Positions 27,151 to 34,776 of a stretch of 64,000 nt of DNA are shown one piece after another; position 1 is the first letter of the stretch; each line of letters opens with the position of its first letter. The translations under genes were made by a program, and so were the position numbers. Source of the DNA: Odoribacter sp. AF15-53 (GTDB lineage: Bacteria; Bacteroidota; Bacteroidia; Bacteroidales; Marinifilaceae); the NCBI RefSeq assembly GCF_003479425.1, contig NZ_QUHC01000002.1, positions 248,001 through 312,000 of the forward strand. Direction: 5' to 3'. The notes below the pieces were generated by a model. It saw nothing but the letters and a program-made list of their open reading frames with translations, made no database searches and was not told the DNA's origin.

Positions 27151-28275
27151 TCATTTTTTACCATCCATAATTTTTATTCCTTGCTCAGACACGGAGAATT
27201 GGATCTCCTCGGTCTTCTCCATCAAGCTCATCAACTTGTCAAAACTATCCGCCCGCGGAAGTTTCAACCGGAACTTCTTATTTTGCAGAACACTGTCTTC
27301 AAAACTATACTTAAATCCATACCACAAGCTAAATTCTCGCATAATCTCGTCAAGCGTCTTGTTATCAAAGATAAACATCCCTTGGGCTCGCTGTTGATAG
27401 ATATCAGCCTCGACATGCTCGATCCGAATATGCTGATCCTTGCGATTAAAAATAGCCATCTCGTTGGGTTGTAACACGGTTCCGTTTAACATCACCTTTC
27501 CGGTCACAAGTACGGTTTCTATCGTTGACTCTCCTTGATATGCCCTTACATTAAAACTCGTTCCCAAGACTACGATTGAAACCGATTCGGCTTCCACCGT
27601 AAAGGGTCTCGACGAATCCCGCCGTACTTCGAAATATCCCTCTCCGAGAAGTTTCACAGCACGTCCTCTCGAAGAGAAAAATGCCGGGAATTGCAACTCC
27701 GATCCGGGATACAGGACGACCGTGGTACTATCCTCAAGCGTGACAGTTTGCGTTGCCCCGCACAAGACCTTGACCTTATATATTTCCGCGCTCTCGGGCT
27801 CAGGGTTTACTTCACGGGCAGCAGCATTTTGTTGAATAATATCCAATATATTTGTTCCTTCGGTCAACACGACCTTTTGCCCGGAAGGGAATTCAAGTAC
27901 CGTCTCGTTCTTCAACAAAGACATCTCTTTCCTTGCATGATCGGCAGACTGTCCCGGATACATGAAATAGAATGCGGCAAGCCCTATCATCCCGACAAAA
28001 ATCGCCACGTAAGGCAACAACATACGTCCCCAACGTCTATCCGAACGTTTTATGTCCCGTTCAATGGATTTCCATAATTTTCTTCCGGCCTCGATATCGG
28101 CATCATCATTCGGAGCGATATCCTGACAAACCGCTTTTTCAATCACCTCCTGAACATCTATACCCGACTTCTTGACCAAGGATGCCAGCTCTTGTTTCTC
28201 GCTTTCTGATATATTCTGCATCACAAGCTTTACAAGCAGTGAAGCAATCCTTGTCGATTCATAATACCTTTTCAT
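27151..28275 (-). CDS. FecR-family anti-sigma factor
   Basis: Single-pass inner-membrane protein that holds its ECF sigma factor until the STN domain of the SusC transporter signals. 374 residues from the ATG at 28275; the longer frame to 28422 would run through the shared promoter region and is rejected. Cytoplasmic N-terminal part about 1-90, TM about 93-112 (YVAIFVGMIGLAAFYFMY), periplasmic FecR domain about 180-290, DUF4974-type C-terminal domain about 300-374 (GMFIFDNKTLDEIMREFSLW). A copy of the 30-nt promoter motif lies 25 nt upstream. Its sigma gene is 1.2 kb away, with a thioredoxin gene in between on the other strand. Confidence 0.93.
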   Translation of the reverse strand: MKRYYESTRIASLLVKLVMQNISESEKQELASLVKKSGIDVQEVIEKAVCQDIAPNDDADIEAGRKLWKSIERDIKRSDRRWGRMLLPYVAIFVGMIGLAAFYFMYPGQSADHARKEMSLLKNETVLEFPSGQKVVLTEGTNILDIIQQNAAAREVNPEPESAEIYKVKVLCGATQTVTLEDSTTVVLYPGSELQFPAFFSSRGRAVKLLGEGYFEVRRDSSRPFTVEAESVSIVVLGTSFNVRAYQGESTIETVLVTGKVMLNGTVLQPNEMAIFNRKDQHIRIEHVEADIYQQRAQGMFIFDNKTLDEIMREFSLWYGFKYSFEDSVLQNKKFRLKLPRADSFDKLMSLMEKTEEIQFSVSEQGIKIMDGKK

Positions 28276-28299
28276 GTTATAATCGCATTTTATAGACAA

Positions 28300-28329
28300 T
28301 ATCCACAAGTCGCCAAAAGGTATTATCCT
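28300..28329 (-). promoter_or_regulatory. ECF-sigma promoter motif upstream of fecR
   Basis: Minus-strand AGGATAATACCTTTT, ten bases, GGATA. Ends 25 nt before the FecR start codon. Same two-block motif, same spacing, as at 28368-28397 and 30122-30151. Confidence 0.8.
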
Positions 28330-28367
28330 ATTTTCAAAAAAAATTATTCCAGCATAAAAAAGAGAAC

Positions 28368-28397
28368 AGGATAATACCTTTTCCCGGTTCACGGATA
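28368..28397 (+). promoter_or_regulatory. ECF-sigma promoter motif upstream of the thioredoxin gene
   Basis: Plus-strand AGGATAATACCTTTT, ten bases, GGATA, ending 34 nt before the ATG at 28432. With the divergent copy at 28300-28329 it forms a 15-bp inverted repeat. Confidence 0.8.
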
Positions 28398-28431
28398 TTA
28401 GAGGAGTTAAAAAACTTATCAATTAGAAATT

Positions 28432-29505
28432 ATGAAAAAATTTATCTTAACACTCGCTATGGTGTTCGCATCAATAGCACTTTTCGCCCAAGGGATCGAT
28501 TTTCAGGATCTAACTCTCCAACAAGCGTGCGCAAAAGCGAAAGCAGAAAACAAATTCGTGTTTATAGATTGTTACACAGACTGGTGCGGTCCATGCCGGA
28601 TGATGAGCGACCAGATATTCCCGATGAAAGAAATGGGAGACTATTTCAATCCAAAATTCGTGAGTATAAAAGCCAACGCGGAAAAAGGCGAGGAAGGTCC
28701 CGCTATCAAGGAGCAATTCGGGATCAAGGCATACCCGACCTTTGTTATCCTGGACGGCGACGGAAATCTGATCCACATGTTCGCCGGCGGGGTACTGAGT
28801 CTTGCCTTCATTGATAAAGTAGAAGAGTCGTTCAATCCAGAACTCGCCTTCGGTCAACTCCAGAAACGCTACAATGCAGGAGAACACAATAAAAAACTAA
28901 CGGCCAGTTACCTGAAGGCTTTACAGAACACGTACACGACGAACATCACTCCCCTGATCGAAGAGTTCGCCAACTCCCTGAGTCCTGAAGAACTTATATG
29001 TGACGAATGCCTGTTCCTGTTTGACGAACATGCCAGATTAGGCTCCCCAAGAGAAAAATTCCTCACCGAAAACGTGGAGAAATTTCGTAATACACTAGGC
29101 CGAGAGAAAATTGATCAAGTTTTGAAAAAGAAATACGAAGCCTATTATAGTAGCATTCTTGGTAGACAGATCACCGCAACAACCGATGACGTGCAACAAG
29201 TCAACAAGCAACTAGAAGCGTTAAACCTTAATAATGCCAATAATTTACCGCTTTACCAGACAGCCGTATCAACTTACCTGACAAAAGAAGGGGGCGACAA
29301 ACTTTTCGAGATGATTAAAAGTACATCCGGTAATATCACGAAAGATGAAATGGATCTATTCCTGTACTTTGCCGTACCGTCAGTAAACGAATTCTGGACC
29401 CCGGAACAATCCGATCAAATCCTGGCATTAATCAGTAGAGACGACATCCGGGCTAGAATCACGAACACGCTAAACCGTCAGAAACAGGCTTCACAGCCCA
29501 AGTAA
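28432..29505 (+). CDS. Secreted thioredoxin-fold protein
   Basis: 357 residues: signal peptide 1-20 (ending LFAQ), thioredoxin fold about 25-135 with the redox motif WCGPC (C52, C55) and the cis-Pro in AYPTFVI, then a helical region of about 200 residues without a recognised domain. Expected in the periplasm, where it would reduce or shuffle disulfides, or have lost redox use. It lies between the sigma and anti-sigma genes on the opposite strand, and its last 15 bp overlap the convergent sigma gene (29491-29505). The ECF promoter motif upstream indicates that the same sigma factor controls it, so it belongs to the locus. Confidence 0.88.
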   Translation: MKKFILTLAMVFASIALFAQGIDFQDLTLQQACAKAKAENKFVFIDCYTDWCGPCRMMSDQIFPMKEMGDYFNPKFVSIKANAEKGEEGPAIKEQFGIKAYPTFVILDGDGNLIHMFAGGVLSLAFIDKVEESFNPELAFGQLQKRYNAGEHNKKLTASYLKALQNTYTTNITPLIEEFANSLSPEELICDECLFLFDEHARLGSPREKFLTENVEKFRNTLGREKIDQVLKKKYEAYYSSILGRQITATTDDVQQVNKQLEALNLNNANNLPLYQTAVSTYLTKEGGDKLFEMIKSTSGNITKDEMDLFLYFAVPSVNEFWTPEQSDQILALISRDDIRARITNTLNRQKQASQPK

Positions 29506-30030
29506 AAGAATAAAACTACCAATATCTTTCAGCTCTTGACGCAATGATGCGTAAGCTTTCGTTTTTTGGTTCTTAACCGTATTGATAGATATATTGAGTG
29601 TGTCGGCGATCATCTGTTCGCTCATCCCGGACATGGACAACAGAATGATCTCCCGACGCTTCTCCGGTAACAGAGAAACCGCACGTAATATCTCTCGATT
29701 AAACTCAATCTCGGTAATTTTCAACAAAACATCCTCACTCTCTTTATTTTCGGCACACTCTAAATTCAAAACATGCTTGTTTCTAGTAATATATTTTATC
29801 GTATTATTCCGCAAGGCTTTATAAAAATAGGCTTTAAAATGATTTTCACTTTCAATACTTTGTCGTTTGTTCCAGATATGAATGAACACCTCTTGAAGAA
29901 TATCATCCGCACAACTATCATCAACCTGAAACGACTTTACAAATTGACGACCCGCCGAGAAAAATGACCAGAATAACTCTTCAAAAGCACGCTGGTTTCC
30001 TTCACGAAATCTCTTTATTACCTCATCCAT
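29491..30030 (-). CDS. ECF-type RNA polymerase sigma factor (SusCD-linked)
   Basis: 179 residues, sigma-70 region 2 (about 20-85: DDILQEVFIHIWNKRQS, the core-binding helix) and region 4 (about 115-170: LLPEKRREIILLSMSGMSEQMIADTLNISINTVKNQ, a helix-turn-helix). It matches the FecI-like class paired with FecR in Bacteroidota. It should transcribe the fecR-susCD operon on release by FecR. A 30-nt motif matching those upstream of fecR and the thioredoxin gene lies about 90 nt upstream of the ATG (30122-30151), indicating positive autoregulation. Tail overlaps the thioredoxin gene by 15 bp. Confidence 0.95.
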   Translation of the reverse strand: MDEVIKRFREGNQRAFEELFWSFFSAGRQFVKSFQVDDSCADDILQEVFIHIWNKRQSIESENHFKAYFYKALRNNTIKYITRNKHVLNLECAENKESEDVLLKITEIEFNREILRAVSLLPEKRREIILLSMSGMSEQMIADTLNISINTVKNQKTKAYASLRQELKDIGSFILLLGL

Positions 30031-30121
30031 AAAACAAAATCAATTTATAGCATTAACATCACTTATTGTCTTTAGATACTTCGAAAATACAAGAACCTTT
30101 CATTCTCCCGCACTATTCAAT

Positions 30122-30151
30122 TATCCACAAAACGACAAAAGGTATTATCGT
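30122..30151 (-). promoter_or_regulatory. ECF-sigma promoter motif upstream of its own sigma gene
   Basis: Minus-strand ACGATAATACCTTTT, ten bases, GGATA, about 90 nt upstream of the sigma-factor ATG. Identical block spacing to the other two copies. Confidence 0.8.
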
Positions 30152-30288
30152 AGTTAAAATTATTTTGGACCATGACACCAGACTAAAACTAAGAATAAAT
30201 TTTCAGTTAAACAATAAAATGCCAAAAAAGCAAAACAAAATTCATAGTTCTATCGTTTAATTTACAATTAAACTTAAAATTTAAGGCT

Positions 30289-30591
30289 ATGACTGAAGAT
30301 TATGAATTAAAAGATGATGTGCATCGTCAACAATACGAATTTCGCATCGGTAATTATACACCCAAAATTGAATACATCAAATCAATAAATGGTGAGATAT
30401 ATCTCACGCATACGGAGGTCCCGCGGGAATTAGAAGGCCGTGGAATAGGCTCCCAACTCGTGGAAAAGACACTCCAAGACATTGAACGCCAAGGTCTGCG
30501 TCTGGTTCCGCTTTGTCCCTTTGTGGCTGCCTACATAAAAAAGCATCCCGAATGGAGACGTATCGTCATGAGAGGTATTAACATCAAATAA
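30289..30591 (+). CDS. GNAT-like N-acetyltransferase, YjdJ type
   Basis: 100-residue short GNAT-fold protein of the COG2388 type. The acetyl-CoA loop reads ELEGRGIGSQLVE at about 45-57 (R/Q-x-x-G-x-G/A form). It lacks the N-terminal part of full GNAT enzymes, as is normal in this class. It overlaps in function and context with E. coli YjdJ, which is encoded next to the ferredoxin-like YjdI, exactly the pairing seen here with the gene 8 bp downstream. Substrate unknown. Start at the ATG 30289, with AT-rich leader. Confidence 0.88.
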   Translation: MTEDYELKDDVHRQQYEFRIGNYTPKIEYIKSINGEIYLTHTEVPRELEGRGIGSQLVEKTLQDIERQGLRLVPLCPFVAAYIKKHPEWRRIVMRGINIK

Positions 30592-30599
30592 ACGTGCAC

Positions 30600-30815
30600 A
30601 TGGATAAAAAAATTGAATACACGAACGGAGAATTAACCATCATCTGGCAACCCGGACTTTGCCAACACTCTGGAATTTGCGTGAAAACCTTACCCAAAGT
30701 ATATAATCCACAAGAAAGACCGTGGGTTAAAATCGAAAACGCAACAACTGAAGAACTAATCGCTCAAATAAAAAAATGCCCATCCGGCGCATTAAGTTAC
30801 AAAATGAATAAATAA
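30600..30815 (+). CDS. Divergent 4Fe-4S mono-cluster protein, YjdI type
   Basis: 71 residues from the ATG at 30600; a GTG at 30594 would add two residues. The pattern LCQHSGIC ... ERPWVKI ... KKCPSGALSY is that of the divergent single-cluster ferredoxin family (Fer4_19), with three cysteines plus the CPSGA end motif. Likely a small electron-transfer or cluster-binding protein of unknown role. It is paired with the GNAT-like gene (8 bp apart) as in the yjdIJ pair of E. coli. A hairpin at 30817-30842 follows the stop. Confidence 0.88.
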   Translation: MDKKIEYTNGELTIIWQPGLCQHSGICVKTLPKVYNPQERPWVKIENATTEELIAQIKKCPSGALSYKMNK

Positions 30816-30816
30816 A

Positions 30817-30842
30817 GAAGAGACTGTCTGAAAAGTCTCTTC
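30817..30842 (+). terminator. Hairpin after the YjdI-like gene
   Basis: Stem GAAGAGACT (30817-30825)/AGTCTCTTC (30834-30842), 8-nt loop, weak T tract. Confidence 0.6.
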
Positions 30843-30869
30843 CCTACAAAATCATTACCCCCACCGGCT

Positions 30870-30920
30870 CCTCCTTACACCGGCGGGGAAACCGCTTATT
30901 ATCCCCCCCGTGTAAGGAGG
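30870..30920. repeat. GC-rich inverted repeat between convergent genes
   Basis: CCTCCTTACAC (30870-30880) and GTGTAAGGAGG (30910-30920), with a CCGGCGGGG/CCCCCCCG-rich loop. Similar in style to CTCCCCCTGTGCAAGGGG at about 46711-46728. Lies between the convergent YjdI-like gene and znuB. Confidence 0.65.
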
Positions 30921-30967
30921 AACTAGGGATGGTAGTTCTATGTAAATTGACTTTTCAAACGACCTCT

Positions 30968-31768
30968 TTATTTTTTCTTTTTCCAAAAATAACAGATAAG
31001 AAATATCGCCAAGAAACAAAGGACAATCGTTGCCCCGGAAGGTAACTTCAAGGCTGCCGAGGCGAAAAGCCCGATGATTGATCCCCCGCAACTCACGATC
31101 GTCGACCAGACAAGCTGTTTGGTAAAATTCTTATGAAACATCCCGGCAATAGCCTGAGGCATGGTGAGGTATGAAATAACAAGGATTATCCCCGCCAACT
31201 TCATGCACAACACGATACACAAGGCAATCAACGCTGTAACTCCGATCTCCAGACCGTTCAAGGCAACAAAATGCGTCCGGCTATACTCCTTGTCAAAAGC
31301 GATATAGAATAAAGGACGATAAAATTTGGCAAAGAACAGGACGATGACCAAACACAATACAAGTGACAATGCGACTTGTTCTCCCGTTACGGTAAGAATA
31401 TTTCCGAACAGGTAAGACAACAGATTCGGAGCATACCCCGGAGTCAAATAAATGAACAGCACACCGATAGCCATTCCTGCCGACCAGAAAATACCGATCA
31501 GGGAATCCTCCTTAAAGCGCTTACTATCCGAAAGATATAATATACAAAATGCTGCTGCCAACGCGAATACTGCCGCCCCGAAAAGAGGAGATAACCCCAA
31601 GAAATAGGCCAACCCCAACCCTCCGAAGGAAGCATGCGTGATTCCCCCGCTGATAAACACCATCCGTTTCGCCACGATATACGTTCCGATCAACCCACAA
31701 CTCACCCCTATCAATATCGTACACAATAGTGCATTCTGGAAAAAAGTATATTCTAATAATTCAAACAC
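30968..31768 (-). CDS. Zinc/manganese ABC transporter permease (ZnuB-like)
   Basis: 266-residue inner-membrane permease with about eight hydrophobic segments (e.g. CTILIGVSCGLIGTYIVAKR, about 16-35, the family's opening block), belonging to the ABC-3 metal permease family. It would work with the ATPase and His-rich binding lipoprotein encoded just upstream. It is separated from znuC by 160 bp of dispersed repeat rather than the few bases seen elsewhere in the operon. Metal is probably zinc, judged from the His-rich ZnuA; manganese cannot be ruled out. Confidence 0.9.
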   Translation of the reverse strand: MFELLEYTFFQNALLCTILIGVSCGLIGTYIVAKRMVFISGGITHASFGGLGLAYFLGLSPLFGAAVFALAAAFCILYLSDSKRFKEDSLIGIFWSAGMAIGVLFIYLTPGYAPNLLSYLFGNILTVTGEQVALSLVLCLVIVLFFAKFYRPLFYIAFDKEYSRTHFVALNGLEIGVTALIALCIVLCMKLAGIILVISYLTMPQAIAGMFHKNFTKQLVWSTIVSCGGSIIGLFASAALKLPSGATIVLCFLAIFLICYFWKKKK

Positions 31769-31789
31769 CTTATTAATTTTAGATTTTAA

Positions 31790-31942
31790 ATTTTAAATTA
31801 AAAAATTCTGTGATTACGTGATTCTCGATCAAGTGATCTTATCTATTTAGTGATTTATGCTTCCCGATTAGGTGATTCCATCCGCACAAGGCTAACGTTT
31901 TTCATAATCACTAAATCATTGAATCATCAATCACTGAATCCT
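31790..31942. repeat. Dispersed intergenic repeat inside the znu operon
   Basis: The 31863-31940 part is nearly collinear with 3578-3650: CCGATTAG, TGATTCCA, ACGTTTTT, AATCATTGAATC and CAATCACT in the same order. It fills the znuC-znuB gap, reaching the last codons of znuC. Confidence 0.65.
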
Positions 31943-32698
31943 TTTATTTTCAATTGTTTCGTCATGCTCCAATAACACCCGGTGTGGTACCGTACCGTGC
32001 GAAATCAGCTCGATCGGGCAATTATACAGTTTCAACTGTTCCGGCGTGATCAGATTCGATTCATGATAATGCAAACCACCATTCACGCAAGCGATCGTTT
32101 TCACGTATGAACAAATGGTTCCCAGATCGTGAGACACCATCACGATACTCATTTTCTCGTTCAACTCTTTCAATAAAGAATAAAATTCCATCTCGAAATT
32201 CGCATCCACGTAAGTAGAAGGTTCATCCAGAATAAGAATCTTCGGTGAAGATATGATCGCTCGACACAAGAATACCCGTTGCATTTGCCCTCCGGAAAGT
32301 TCCCCGATAGGGCGATTCTTATAATCGCTCATACCATACACTTCCAAAATCTCCTCAACTCGTTTTCGATCGACCTTCGTGTACGCTTTAAAGATCCCCT
32401 TCTCGGACATCAGTCCCGACAGCACTACCTCTTTCACACTTATCGGGAAACGTGCATCAAATCGACTGTTTTGAGGCAAATAACCGAACAATGACTGTTT
32501 GGAAACATGATAAACAATCTCCCCGGAAAAAGGCTTCAGCAATCCCAAAATCACCTTCAACAAAGTTGTTTTTCCTCCCCCGTTCGGTCCGATAATACCG
32601 ATAAAATCATGCGCATGAATCGCTAAATTCACATCCCGCAACACGACCGTCTGCTCGTACCCTGCTGTAATTCCCTTTAACTCCAGAAGTTCTTTCAT
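31931..32698 (-). CDS. Metal ABC transporter ATP-binding protein (ZnuC-like)
   Basis: ATPase subunit of the zinc importer. 255 residues from the ATG at 32698, four bases after znuA; the frame can be extended to 32722 but that would overlap znuA. Walker A GPNGGGKTTLLK (about 36-47), Q-loop LPQNSRF, ABC signature LSGGQMQRVF (about 133-142), Walker B ILILDEPST (about 153-161) and the H-loop VSHDLG. All motifs intact. C-terminal extension of about 40 residues is normal for this group. Confidence 0.94.
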   Translation of the reverse strand: MKELLELKGITAGYEQTVVLRDVNLAIHAHDFIGIIGPNGGGKTTLLKVILGLLKPFSGEIVYHVSKQSLFGYLPQNSRFDARFPISVKEVVLSGLMSEKGIFKAYTKVDRKRVEEILEVYGMSDYKNRPIGELSGGQMQRVFLCRAIISSPKILILDEPSTYVDANFEMEFYSLLKELNEKMSIVMVSHDLGTICSYVKTIACVNGGLHYHESNLITPEQLKLYNCPIELISHGTVPHRVLLEHDETIENKRIQ

Positions 32699-32702
32699 CT
32701 CG

Positions 32703-33584
32703 CTACTCCATTTTCTGTTCAATGATTCCCAATAAAGAATACATTTCCGTTTTCCAGTCCGGACTCAACGGATCAATAGCAATCACCTCTCCATCAATTT
32801 CCTTGGCTATCGCCTTGGCATTCGCCACGTCAAACTGGTTTTGGATAAACACGATCTTTATCCCTTTCGCCCGGCAAGTATCAATGACCTCCTTAATATG
32901 CGTGGGATTCGGTTCTTTTCCCTCATCCTCTATCGAAATCTGTTCCATGCCGTAATCTTTGGCAAAATAAGTCAATGCCGGATGATAAATCAGAAAAGTT
33001 TTATTCTTTTTCTCCGGAATGATCCGACGAGCCTCCCGGTCTATACTGTCAATTTCCGACTTGAATTGTCGAAAATTTTTCTCAAAAGTAGCCTTCTGAT
33101 CAGGGAACTTTGCAGCCAACACATCCAGCATCGTCCGGGCCATCATTTCCGCGTACCGGGGAGACATCCACACGTGAGGATCAAAACCTTCTCCATGAGA
33201 ACAATCCCCGTGATCATGACCGTGATCATGGCCGTGATTACAAGAACCCGCCTCCAAGTCCATCCCGACAGATTGTTTCACGAGCAACACCTCCTCCTGC
33301 TTTTCTAGGAAAGGGTACAAATTACTCAACTCGAAAGGCAAGTATCCCACGGCAAAATAAATGGAACTATTGTGCAAAGCCTTTAATTGCTCCGTGCTCA
33401 AATCACTCACGGCCGGGTTTGCCCCGGGGGGTATCATCACGTTCACCTTCACGTAGTCCCCCGCGATTCTCTCCACGAAATAACGCTGGGGCAAGATGCT
33501 CACGCTAATCGTCCTCTCCTTATCCTTATTCTCTCCACAAGCCATAAACAAGGCCATCAATGCAATTACAATTCCTATTTTCAT
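32703..33584 (-). CDS. Zinc ABC transporter substrate-binding lipoprotein (ZnuA-like)
   Basis: 293 residues. Lipobox LFMAC (C16) anchors it in the membrane. The cluster A-1 metal-binding fold is complete: SILPQRYFVERI at the start, a His-rich loop at 116-130 (NHGHDHGHDHGD), FDPHVWMSP at about 134-142 giving one metal His, HPAL at about 204, and an acidic residue near the end. The His-rich loop is typical of zinc- rather than manganese-binding members. Its ATG overlaps the luxS stop by one base (TAATG), so translation is probably coupled to luxS. Confidence 0.93.
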   Translation of the reverse strand: MKIGIVIALMALFMACGENKDKERTISVSILPQRYFVERIAGDYVKVNVMIPPGANPAVSDLSTEQLKALHNSSIYFAVGYLPFELSNLYPFLEKQEEVLLVKQSVGMDLEAGSCNHGHDHGHDHGDCSHGEGFDPHVWMSPRYAEMMARTMLDVLAAKFPDQKATFEKNFRQFKSEIDSIDREARRIIPEKKNKTFLIYHPALTYFAKDYGMEQISIEDEGKEPNPTHIKEVIDTCRAKGIKIVFIQNQFDVANAKAIAKEIDGEVIAIDPLSPDWKTEMYSLLGIIEQKME

Positions 33585-34063
33585 TATTTCGGGTATATCA
33601 AATTCTCTTCTTCTATCACATCTAACACTTCCGTGAGGTATTTAGCAGCCTCGTATCTCGCCATAGGCAAGTTATGCAACAAATAATTACCGCAATCCTT
33701 TGCCGCCACCCCGGGAACTTCTCCTTCAAAATCCCGGATAAAACGGAACGTCTCCCGCATCAACTCCACGATATCACGAGACTCCCAATCTCCCTTCATC
33801 AGGAAATAATTTCCCGTACAACATCCCATGGGTCCCCAGAACACGATCTTATCCCCCCATTCCTTGTGATTCCGCAAATAAGTCGCCGCCAGATGCTCTA
33901 TCGTATGCAACTCGCCCTGTCCCAGTATCGGTTCCCGGTTTGGCTCTTTCATACGGATATCAAAAGTTGTAACCACCTCGTCTCCCAAATAATCCTTTCG
34001 AGAGACATAAATACCCCTTAACAAGCGTAAGTGGTCTATCGTAAAACTCGGTATCTTTTCCAT
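33584..34063 (-). CDS. luxS: S-ribosylhomocysteine lyase
   Basis: Cleaves S-ribosylhomocysteine to homocysteine and the AI-2 precursor, in the cytoplasm. 159 residues. Metal ligands H53 and H57 in HTIEH, and the third ligand C124 in KDCGNY; catalytic cysteine in GCCTG (81-82). All are present. It lies 11 bp after mtnN, which supplies its substrate from S-adenosylhomocysteine, and overlaps znuA. The arrangement with a zinc importer is worth noting because LuxS needs a divalent metal. Confidence 0.97.
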   Translation of the reverse strand: MEKIPSFTIDHLRLLRGIYVSRKDYLGDEVVTTFDIRMKEPNREPILGQGELHTIEHLAATYLRNHKEWGDKIVFWGPMGCCTGNYFLMKGDWESRDIVELMRETFRFIRDFEGEVPGVAAKDCGNYLLHNLPMARYEAAKYLTEVLDVIEEENLIYPK

Positions 34064-34074
34064 TTATTCAATTA

Positions 34075-34770
34075 TTACTCTTCCGACAATGCTGTAATCA
34101 ACACCTTGATCATTTCAAAAGAACGTTTGGGAGCCTCCTCCCAAAAATTCAGATATTGTTTGTAGTGATCCTTAACCCCCGGCGTATCGCTGATAATGCG
34201 ATAACTCAGGAAAGGAACCCCACACATGTAACAAACTTGGGCGATAGCACAGGATTCCATATCCACGGCTAACCCTTCCGGGAAACGTTTTTTAATCTCT
34301 ACCAGCTCTTCTTTATTCGTTATAAATTTATCCCCGCTACATATCAATCCTCCGTACACGTTCCCGTCATGTTCCACCGATAAAGCCAATTTACATAGCG
34401 CTTTATCCGACACGTAACGAGCCGGTAGTCCTTGCACCTGACCATACTCGTTTCCTTCTCCACACCAGACATCATGATACACCATATTTTCCCCCACCAC
34501 GATATCCATCACCTCGGTCAAGGGATCAATTCCCCCAGCCACCCCGGTATTCACGATAACATTCGGTGAATAACGCTGGATCATCTCCATCGTCCCAACC
34601 GCCGCACACACCTTACCGATGCCGCTTTTAGCCAGCACGACCTCAACATTCCCGATTTTCCCTTCAGTAAAAGGAATTCCCCTAACGGCACACTCCTTCC
34701 CCTGATCTAACAACGATTTTACCAGTCCATACTCGGACGTCATAGCTACAATTATCCCAATCCTTCTCAT
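34075..34770 (-). CDS. mtnN: 5'-methylthioadenosine/S-adenosylhomocysteine nucleosidase
   Basis: Removes adenine from methylthioadenosine and S-adenosylhomocysteine; with LuxS it recycles the activated-methyl by-product. 231 residues, normal. IGIIVAMTSEYGLVKSLL at the N-terminus, NTGVAGGIDP (about 75-84) and AVDMESCAIAQVCY (about 169-182) with the conserved ME for substrate ribose binding are diagnostic. The catalytic Asp is in SDTPG (about 197). 11 bp before luxS and 6 bp after the MBL hydrolase gene, so one operon. Confidence 0.96.
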   Translation of the reverse strand: MRRIGIIVAMTSEYGLVKSLLDQGKECAVRGIPFTEGKIGNVEVVLAKSGIGKVCAAVGTMEMIQRYSPNVIVNTGVAGGIDPLTEVMDIVVGENMVYHDVWCGEGNEYGQVQGLPARYVSDKALCKLALSVEHDGNVYGGLICSGDKFITNKEELVEIKKRFPEGLAVDMESCAIAQVCYMCGVPFLSYRIISDTPGVKDHYKQYLNFWEEAPKRSFEMIKVLITALSEE

Positions 34771-34776
34771 AAATTT

